DNA from: Spirochaetota bacterium
GTDB taxonomy: Bacteria; Spirochaetota; B62-G9
DNA length: 11,186 bases
Assembly (NCBI GenBank): GCA_026990615.1
Contig: JALXDB010000449.1
Location: 1-11,186 of the forward strand
Reading direction: 5' to 3'
The position numbers and the translations under genes are program-made. The stretch's first letter is position 1, and each line of letters starts with the position of its first letter. Positions 6,219 through 11,186 of the stretch are shown here, piece by piece. A model generated the notes under the pieces. That model had not been told where the DNA came from and searched no databases. It worked only from the letters and a program-made list of their open reading frames with translations.

Positions 6219-8075
6219 ATGTATGAGATAAAAACAAAACTAAAGAAAGAGATAGGGTTACTGGACCTTTTTTGTATAGCTTCAGGGGCTATGATAAGTT
6301 CCGGTATCTTTGTACTTCCGGGACTTGCTTTTGCTTTAACAGGTCCATCCGTTTTTCTATCCTATATGATTGCAGCAGTACTCGCAGGACTGGGAATGCT
6401 AAGTCAGGCTGAGCTAATTTCTGCAATGCCAAAAGCAGGGGGAACATATTTTTTTGTTTCAAGAAGTTTCGGACCTGCCATGGGGACAATTAATGGGATC
6501 CTTACCTGGTTCTCCCTATCACTAAAAAGTTCTTTTGCGCTCATAGGCATGGGAGCATTCATTTCTCTAATAGTTCCATTAAATATCAGTATTATTGCTC
6601 TTTTGCTGACAATATTATTCATGATATTAAATATTCTAGGAGTAAAAGAAGCCTCATTACTGCAAGTGGTTTCTGTGATTATTCTTTTGATGTTGATGAG
6701 TTTCTATGTTGTTAAGGGTATACCGGAAATAAAAATATCTAACTTTGAACCATTTGCACCCGGTGGACTTTTGAAGATAGTGACAACATCGGGTTTCGTT
6801 TTTGTTGCATTTGGAGGGTTAATTGGGGTTACTTCTGTTGCTGAAGAGGTTAAAAATGCGGGTAAAGTTGTTCCGGTTGGAATGATACTTTCCTTAACTG
6901 TTGTAAGCCTGCTGTACTTTTTAATTATCCTTGTAACTGTAGGTGTTGTAGAACCTGATAAACTTGCTAGTACATTAACCCCGATATCGGACGGTGGTTA
7001 TGCTATATCGGGTAAACTGGGATATATTCTGATGACATCAGGAGCTATACTTGCCTTTAGCTCCACCTCAAATGCCGGAATTATGGCCGCTTCAAGACTG
7101 CCTTTAGCACTGGGCCGGGACTTTCTGGTACCGGAGTTTTTAGGAAAAGTTAGTAGAAGATTTAAAACTCCTGTTTATTCAATACTTATAACAGGCTTAT
7201 TTATCATTTCGGTTCTTTTTTTAAAACTGGAAGTTCTCGTTAAAGCTGCTTCAACAGTAATAATATTTTCTAATATTTTTGCTTCTCTCTCTGTAATAGT
7301 TATGCGGGAAAGTAAAATCCAGAATTATAGGCCCGTATTTAAGTCGCCCCTCTATCCATGGCTGCAATTGGCAGGCATAGTGGGTTTTGGATTTCTTTTA
7401 TTGGAGATGGGCCTTGAAGCAATATTGATAAGTGCAGGTCTTATTTTCCTTTCTCTTTTAATATATTTTACATATGGAAGGTTAAAGGCTAAGAGGGATT
7501 ATGCCCTGCTGTATTTGATTAAAAGAATAACTTCGAAAGAACTTTTAACAGGTGATCTTGAGAGAGAGTTAAAGGACATAATACAGGAGAGGGAAAACGT
7601 TAAGTGGGACAGGTTTGACAGGCTCATAAGTCTATGTGAAATTTTAAATATAAAAGAAAAGATAGATGTATCTGAATTGTTTAGAATTGTTTCGGATAAA
7701 CTCCACAGGCGAATAGGAGTCGAGAGAGATTACATATATCAAAAGCTTAAAGAAAGGGAAAAGGTATCCAGTACTGTCATTAACAATTTTGTGGCTATAC
7801 CCCATATTGTAGTTGATGGTAAAAAGATATTTGATATTCTGGTTGTAAGGGCTGAAAAAGGAGTTGTATTTAGTAGTAAATACTCCGATGTAAGGGCTAT
7901 TTTTGTACTTATTGGTACGATGGACGAGAGAAATTTTCATTTAAAAAGCTTATCTTCGATTGTACAAATTGTTTATAATCCTGATTTTGAAAAAAGGTGG
8001 CTTGAGGCCAGAAGCATAGAAAATATAAGGGATGTACTGTTACTATCGGAAAGAAAGAGAACAGATCAAAATTAG
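6219..8075 (+). CDS. APC-family amino-acid permease fused to a PTS EIIA-type domain
   Basis: Numbering is from the ATG at 6219 (618 residues). Residues about 10-420 form an amino acid-polyamine-organocation transporter of about twelve membrane spans. It carries the family's first-helix motif IASGAMISSGIFVLPG (20-35) and the FVFVAFGGLIGVTSVAEEVKN segment (193-213). A polar helical linker (about 423-466) leads to a cytoplasmic domain resembling PTS EIIA of the fructose/nitrogen type. Its landmarks are LKEREKVSSTVINNFVAIPH (510-529), and H529 sits in the AIPH position phosphorylated in EIIA proteins. The transporter probably imports an amino acid or related amine, and the EIIA domain may sense phosphorylation or bind a regulator. 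TTG codons at 6198 and 6210 are alternative in-frame starts adding seven or three residues, and no start has a well-spaced ribosome-binding site. The gene stands alone between two unrelated units. Confidence 0.85.
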   Translation: MYEIKTKLKKEIGLLDLFCIASGAMISSGIFVLPGLAFALTGPSVFLSYMIAAVLAGLGMLSQAELISAMPKAGGTYFFVSRSFGPAMGTINGILTWFSLSLKSSFALIGMGAFISLIVPLNISIIALLLTILFMILNILGVKEASLLQVVSVIILLMLMSFYVVKGIPEIKISNFEPFAPGGLLKIVTTSGFVFVAFGGLIGVTSVAEEVKNAGKVVPVGMILSLTVVSLLYFLIILVTVGVVEPDKLASTLTPISDGGYAISGKLGYILMTSGAILAFSSTSNAGIMAASRLPLALGRDFLVPEFLGKVSRRFKTPVYSILITGLFIISVLFLKLEVLVKAASTVIIFSNIFASLSVIVMRESKIQNYRPVFKSPLYPWLQLAGIVGFGFLLLEMGLEAILISAGLIFLSLLIYFTYGRLKAKRDYALLYLIKRITSKELLTGDLERELKDIIQERENVKWDRFDRLISLCEILNIKEKIDVSELFRIVSDKLHRRIGVERDYIYQKLKEREKVSSTVINNFVAIPHIVVDGKKIFDILVVRAEKGVVFSSKYSDVRAIFVLIGTMDERNFHLKSLSSIVQIVYNPDFEKRWLEARSIENIRDVLLLSERKRTDQN

Positions 8076-8104
8076 TTTAGGCCTGTATGTACTGTTTCTT
8101 TTCC

Positions 8105-8133
8105 TTGACGGACTTAGTAAAAGTTAATATAAT
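8105..8133 (+). promoter_or_regulatory. Strong promoter of the pyrEBID operon
   Basis: TTGACG (8105-8110) and a perfect TATAAT (8128-8133) are separated by exactly 17 bases, the best promoter match in the window. Transcription should begin near 8140, about 65 bases after the permease stop codon. The start lies upstream of the terminator hairpin at 8199-8236, so every transcript from here must pass the hairpin before reaching pyrE. Confidence 0.8.
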
Positions 8134-8143
8134 ATCCAATCAA

Positions 8144-8221
8144 ATGGATTGTTGGAACGGACTTGATTTGAGAAAAAGTGTGTTTCTGATTTCGCGGGGA
8201 CTTTCTTCCTGTTTTCAGTGA
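8144..8221 (+). CDS. Possible pyrE leader peptide
   Basis: An ATG at 8144 opens a 25-codon reading frame beginning MDCWNGLDL and ending SSCFQ, with its TGA stop at 8219-8221. The frame runs through the 5' arm and loop of the terminator hairpin and stops where the 3' arm begins. A ribosome finishing it would therefore prevent the hairpin from forming, as described for the E. coli pyrBI leader. Against it, no ribosome-binding site precedes the ATG and the predicted transcript starts only about four bases upstream, so translation would have to be nearly leaderless or begin at an internal codon such as TTG 8168. An open frame this short can also occur by chance. Confidence 0.35.
   Translation: MDCWNGLDLRKSVFLISRGLSSCFQ
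8172..8207 (+). promoter_or_regulatory. Possible antiterminator helix competing with the pyrE terminator
   Basis: GAAAAAGT (8172-8179) can pair with ACTTTCTT (8200-8207), which is most of the terminator's 5' arm. It gives five continuous pairs, one A-C mismatch, then A-U and G-U. It resembles an imperfect copy of the terminator's 3' arm (GAAGAAAGT at 8220-8228). The two structures cannot coexist, so a pause or a ribosome in the leader could choose between them. The helix is weaker than the terminator and would need kinetic or factor help. Confidence 0.3.
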
Positions 8222-8236
8222 AGAAAGTCTTTTTTT
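8197..8236 (+). terminator. Intrinsic terminator (attenuator) in the pyrE leader
   Basis: GACTTTCTTC (8199-8208) pairs perfectly with GAAGAAAGTC (8220-8229). After a single bulged T at 8219 the stem continues as CTG (8209-8211) with CAG (8216-8218), closing a TTTT loop. Seven Ts follow at 8230-8236. This is a textbook Rho-independent terminator. It lies downstream of the strong promoter and ends 26 bases before the ATG of pyrE, with no room for another promoter in between, so pyrE expression requires read-through. It may also stop transcripts coming from the permease gene upstream. Confidence 0.82.
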
Positions 8237-8262
8237 ATGACCTAATGGGAAAGGTAGAAATT

Positions 8263-8838
8263 ATGGAAAAGGAAAAAGCATTATATCTACTGAAGAAAAC
8301 GGGTGCCCTGTTAGAGGGGCATTTCCTGCTATCTTCGGGTAATCATTCAAAGTATTACATTCAGTGTGCTCATCTGATGTCGTATCCTGATATTGCAGAG
8401 GAGTTTTTTAATGATATTGCAGACCACTTCAGAGATTATGATATAGATACAGTAGTAGGGCCTGCGGTTGGTGGAATAGTTGTTTCATATGGAGTGGCAA
8501 AAGCACTTAACAAAAAATCCATCTTCATGGAGAGGGAAAATGGGATTTTTACTCTCAGGAGAGGTTTTGAGGTAAAAGATGGAGAAAGGGTATTACTGGT
8601 TGAAGATGTTATAACTACGGGTGGTTCGATTTTAGAAGTCGCAAATATTCTTAGAAAAATAGGGGCAAAGATCATAGGATATGCTTCTATTGTAAATCGT
8701 GCATCCGGAAGATTTAAGCCTGATGCTGACTATTACTACTCGATAAAGATGGATTTTCCGATATACAACCCTGATGAATGTCCCCTTTGCAGGGCGAATA
8801 TACCTCTGGTAAAACATGGTTCCAGAGGTTTGAAATAG
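8263..8838 (+). CDS. pyrE: Orotate phosphoribosyltransferase (Thermus-type)
   Basis: PyrE joins orotate and PRPP to make orotidine 5'-monophosphate, the fifth step of UMP synthesis, in the cytoplasm. From the ATG at 8263 the protein has 191 residues. FLLSSGNHSKYYIQ (21-34) is the orotate-side segment, and VVGPAVGGIVVSYGVAK (64-80) is typical of the family. LLVEDVITTGGS (111-122) is the PRPP-binding loop, and ERENGIFTLRRGF (90-102) is the flexible-loop region. A C-terminal DECPLCRANIPLVKHGSRG (171-189) with C173 and C176 marks the subgroup seen in Thermus, Thermotoga-like bacteria and some archaea. This start has AAAGGT seven bases upstream. An in-frame GTG at 8218 and an ATG at 8245 exist, but the GTG lies inside the terminator hairpin and would add residues not expected in the family. 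Confidence 0.92.
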   Translation: MEKEKALYLLKKTGALLEGHFLLSSGNHSKYYIQCAHLMSYPDIAEEFFNDIADHFRDYDIDTVVGPAVGGIVVSYGVAKALNKKSIFMERENGIFTLRRGFEVKDGERVLLVEDVITTGGSILEVANILRKIGAKIIGYASIVNRASGRFKPDADYYYSIKMDFPIYNPDECPLCRANIPLVKHGSRGLK

Positions 8839-8868
8839 TTTAAATATCCTAGCAAAGAGGTGTGATAA

Positions 8869-9783
8869 ATGAGTCTAAAAGGAATGAGTATTATTTCAAT
8901 AAGAGATATGGAAAAGGAGCATCTGGAGGAGGTGATACGGGTTGCCGGTGAGGTTAAAAGAGGTAAGCACAAAAACTTTTTGAAAGGCAAGGTTATTTCT
9001 ACCCTATTTTTTGAACCAAGTACAAGAACAAGGCTTTCTTTTGAGTCCGCAGCCAAGCAAATGGGAGCAGAGGTTATAGGTTTTGCCGGAAGCGACTATA
9101 CCTCTGTAAAAAAGGGAGAGAGTCTTGGTGATACAATAAAGACTGTATCTGGATACTGTGATTTAATTGTCATGAGACATCATTTAGAAGGTTCTGCAAG
9201 ATACGCTTCTGAAGTAGCCTCTGTCCCGGTTATTAATGCTGGTGATGGAGCAAATCAGCATCCAACCCAGACATTTTTAGATCTATTTACAATTCGTGAG
9301 TATTTTCAGGATTTTTCATCGCTCAAGGTGGCTTTCCTTGGTGATTTAAAGTACGGTCGAACGGTTCATTCTCTTGCATATGCACTTTCACTGTATAAAA
9401 CTACAATCTGGCTCATATCACCTGATTTACTTAGAATGCCCCAGTTTCTTGTTGAAGAGTTGAGAGCCAATGGTTCAAGTGTAAGAGAGATAGATAACCT
9501 TGAGCAGATTCAAGAGACATTCGATATACTGTATGTTACACGGATTCAGAGGGAGAGATTTGGTGATCCACAGGAATATATGAAGGTTGCCGGAAGCTAC
9601 AGAATAACTAGGGGGGTGATTGAATCGCTTGGTAAAAATATTAAAATAATGCACCCACTTCCCAGGGTTGATGAAATTGATTTCGATGTTGATACAATGG
9701 ACAATGCAATATATTTTAAACAGGCCCATAACGGTATTCCTGTAAGACAGGCCATTTTGGGACTTGTTCTGGGGACCATATAA
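8869..9783 (+). CDS. pyrB: Aspartate carbamoyltransferase, catalytic subunit
   Basis: PyrB condenses carbamoyl phosphate with L-aspartate, the committed step of pyrimidine synthesis. The 304-residue protein is full length. FFEPSTRTRLSFE (47-59) is the carbamoyl-phosphate site, and SVKKGES (79-85) carries the lysine of the mobile loop contributed by the neighbouring subunit. HPTQ (131-134), DLKYGRTVHSL (159-169), RIQRERF (225-231) with the aspartate-binding Arg and Gln, and MHPLPR (261-266) complete the active site. The sequence resembles archaeal PyrB (for example Pyrococcus) closely. It lies 30 bases after pyrE with a good ribosome-binding site, AGAGGTG (8856-8862). The PyrI gene follows immediately, so the active form should be the regulated catalytic-regulatory complex. 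Confidence 0.96.
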   Translation: MSLKGMSIISIRDMEKEHLEEVIRVAGEVKRGKHKNFLKGKVISTLFFEPSTRTRLSFESAAKQMGAEVIGFAGSDYTSVKKGESLGDTIKTVSGYCDLIVMRHHLEGSARYASEVASVPVINAGDGANQHPTQTFLDLFTIREYFQDFSSLKVAFLGDLKYGRTVHSLAYALSLYKTTIWLISPDLLRMPQFLVEELRANGSSVREIDNLEQIQETFDILYVTRIQRERFGDPQEYMKVAGSYRITRGVIESLGKNIKIMHPLPRVDEIDFDVDTMDNAIYFKQAHNGIPVRQAILGLVLGTI

Positions 9784-9809
9784 AAACATTTTAGGGTAAG
9801 GAGAGAAAT

Positions 9810-10256
9810 ATGAAAACATACAAAGTATATGCCATTAATGATGGTACAGTGATCGATCATATTCCGGCTACAAAAGCCTTAAAGGTTATAGATATACTTG
9901 GTCTTGAAAATGAAGGTATTTTGACTATTGGTATTGGATTTACCAGCCAGAAACTCGGGAGAAAAGATATTATTAAAATAGAAAACAAGTATCTTGAAAA
10001 AGAAGAAACGGATAAAATATCTCTTATTGCACCACAGGCCACTATTAACATCATAAAAAATGGAAAGTTGAAGGAAAAGAGAAAGATAGAACTTCCTGAC
10101 GAGTATGTAGGCATTGTTAAATGCTCGAATCCGAACTGTATAACAAGTGTTGAAAAGGTGAAAACCAGGTTTAAGGTTATCAACAGGGCCCCGCTCATGC
10201 TTAGGTGCCACTACTGTGAACGTGTAATAAGCTATGATGAGGTAGAAATACTGTGA
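9810..10256 (+). CDS. pyrI: Aspartate carbamoyltransferase, regulatory subunit
   Basis: PyrI binds nucleotide effectors (CTP inhibits and ATP activates in the well-studied enzymes) and clamps PyrB trimers into the allosteric complex. The 148-residue protein has the N-terminal effector domain with GTVIDHIPA (12-20) and LGRKDIIKIEN (49-59). Its C-terminal zinc domain carries all four ligands: C105 and C110 (CSNPNC), C133 and C136 (CHYC). The pattern CSNPNCIT...RCHYCER matches archaeal PyrI better than the E. coli protein. It starts 26 bases after pyrB with AAGGAG six bases before the ATG. With the zinc site and effector motifs intact, feedback control of the pathway by pyrimidine nucleotides is expected. 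Confidence 0.95.
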   Translation: MKTYKVYAINDGTVIDHIPATKALKVIDILGLENEGILTIGIGFTSQKLGRKDIIKIENKYLEKEETDKISLIAPQATINIIKNGKLKEKRKIELPDEYVGIVKCSNPNCITSVEKVKTRFKVINRAPLMLRCHYCERVISYDEVEIL

Positions 10257-11186
10257 GCCTTGAGGGGGAGTTTTGTGGTTTAAAACTTAAAAGCCCCTCG
10301 GTGCTTGCATCCGGAATACTGGGCGTAACTTTTTCCTCATTAAAAAGGGTATTCGACGAGGGAGCAGGTATAGTTACAACTAAATCCATAGGTATAAAGA
10401 AAAGAAAAGGCCACAATGGGCCCGTAGTGTTTGATTATGGATTTGGTTTGATTAATTCTGTAGGGCTTTCAAATCCTGGGATTGATGAGTTTAAAAGGGA
10501 GTTTGAAACTTACAACCCCGATTTTCCACTTATTGTTTCAATATTTGGTGAAAATATTGAAGACTATGGAGAGCTCGCATCAAGACTAAAGGGTTTAAGT
10601 TTCAATTTTCTGGAAGTAAATATATCCTGCCCAAATGTTGAAGATGAATTTGGAAATCCTTTTGCATTTTCTGCCGAATTGACCCGCAAAATTACAGGAG
10701 CTGTTAAGGATAAATCAGATAAACAGGTTATCGTTAAATTAAGTCCGAATACTCCCGATGTCTTAAAGATAGCTGAAGCTGCTGTTGACGGAGGAGCGGA
10801 CGCCATTAATGTAATTAACACGGTTGGTCCCGGTATGGTTATAGATATTTATACTGGAAATCCTGTTATTTCGGCAAAAAAGGGGGGAATATCAGGCCCT
10901 GGAATACTGCCAATAACGGTCAGGATTGTCTATGAGCTGTACGACAGATTAAAGGTCCCTATTATTGGTACGGGTGGTATTTTTGATGGGAAATCCGCCT
11001 TACAGGTTTTGATGGCTGGAGCAACTGTTTACGGTATAGGTAGCTCGATATACTACAGAGGCCTATCAGTTTTCAGGGAGATAGATAGTGAAATTAAAGA
11101 TTTCTTAGAGGTAAATAAAATCAAGAATGTGAAAGAGCTTATTGGATTATCCCATAGATTGAATAAAAGAAGATACTTTATCTTTA
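10253..11186 (+). CDS. pyrD: Dihydroorotate dehydrogenase, class 1B-like (cut by window end)
   Basis: PyrD oxidises dihydroorotate to orotate using FMN. The reading frame starts at GTG 10253 and stays open to the window end, giving 311 codons. This is already about the normal family length, so only a few residues are missing. Landmarks are LASGILG (18-24), K44 in TTKSIG, NSVGLSNPGI (68-77), the catalytic-base motif NISCPN with C126, KLSPN with K162 (162-166), and a GTGG plus YGIGSS flavin-phosphate end. Cysteine as the base places it in class 1, and the sequence is closest to the archaeal/Gram-positive 1B type, which normally needs the PyrK electron-transfer subunit with NAD as acceptor. No pyrK is visible in the window. 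The GTG overlaps the pyrI stop as GTGA (10253-10256), with GAGGT nine bases upstream, indicating translational coupling. Confidence 0.93.
   Translation, partial: MSLEGEFCGLKLKSPSVLASGILGVTFSSLKRVFDEGAGIVTTKSIGIKKRKGHNGPVVFDYGFGLINSVGLSNPGIDEFKREFETYNPDFPLIVSIFGENIEDYGELASRLKGLSFNFLEVNISCPNVEDEFGNPFAFSAELTRKITGAVKDKSDKQVIVKLSPNTPDVLKIAEAAVDGGADAINVINTVGPGMVIDIYTGNPVISAKKGGISGPGILPITVRIVYELYDRLKVPIIGTGGIFDGKSALQVLMAGATVYGIGSSIYYRGLSVFREIDSEIKDFLEVNKIKNVKELIGLSHRLNKRRYFIF

Noticed and set aside
8140..8200. PyrR-binding site in the pyrE leader
   Set aside because: I looked for the conserved UCCAGAGAGG-like loop sequence and did not find it, so PyrR control cannot be claimed from this sequence.
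8218..8262. Earlier pyrE starts at GTG 8218 or ATG 8245
   Set aside because: The GTG lies inside the terminator stem with no ribosome-binding site, and the extra residues are not expected in the family. The ATG at 8263 has AAAGGT at good spacing and begins where PyrE homology begins.
1..11186. Mobile element, CRISPR array, toxin-antitoxin pair, phage or tRNA gene
   Set aside because: No transposase-like protein, regularly spaced repeats, terminal repeats, tRNA cloverleaf or abrupt composition change was seen; the genes are ordinary transport and biosynthesis families.

Overview
The window is AT-rich bacterial DNA in which every convincing gene lies on the + strand. Arginine is written mostly as AGA/AGG and isoleucine often as ATA. 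The first protein has an export signal ending in an AAGQKE-like stretch, a style common in spirochaetes, and the pyrimidine enzymes resemble those of archaea and thermophilic bacteria. An anaerobic, possibly thermophilic bacterium (spirochaete, Thermotogota-like or a candidate phylum) would fit, but the sequence does not settle the phylum. No rRNA, tRNA, CRISPR array, insertion sequence or phage gene was seen.

Region 1 (about 1-4904) is a complete sugar ABC importer of the CUT2 (ribose/rhamnose/autoinducer-2) class: a periplasmic binding protein, a double-domain ATPase and two different permeases. A good sigma70-type promoter precedes it, overlapped by two identical 11-bp repeats 20 bp apart that look like a repressor operator. 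A strong hairpin without a T-run sits between the binding-protein gene and the ATPase gene, which is a common way to make more binding protein than membrane components. The binding protein looks more like the rhamnose-binding RhaS type than the autoinducer-2-binding LsrB type.

Region 2 (5113-8075) holds two single genes. One is a D-2-hydroxyacid dehydrogenase of the CtBP-like branch. The other is an APC-family amino-acid permease with a C-terminal phosphotransferase EIIA (fructose/nitrogen type) domain that keeps its phosphorylatable histidine. A 9-bp inverted repeat lies between them.

Region 3 (8105-11186) is a de novo pyrimidine operon, pyrE-pyrB-pyrI-pyrD, with pyrD cut by the window edge. 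PyrB and PyrI form the CTP-regulated heteromeric aspartate transcarbamylase. PyrE makes OMP from orotate, and PyrD makes orotate from dihydroorotate. The most interesting item is the leader in front of pyrE. A near-consensus promoter (TTGACG-17-TATAAT) is followed within about 60 bases by a perfect intrinsic terminator that lies entirely upstream of the best pyrE start. A short open reading frame ends inside the terminator hairpin, and an upstream segment can pair with the terminator's 5' arm. This has the layout of a pyrimidine attenuator, like those of E. coli pyrBI and pyrE, with no recognisable PyrR-binding site.
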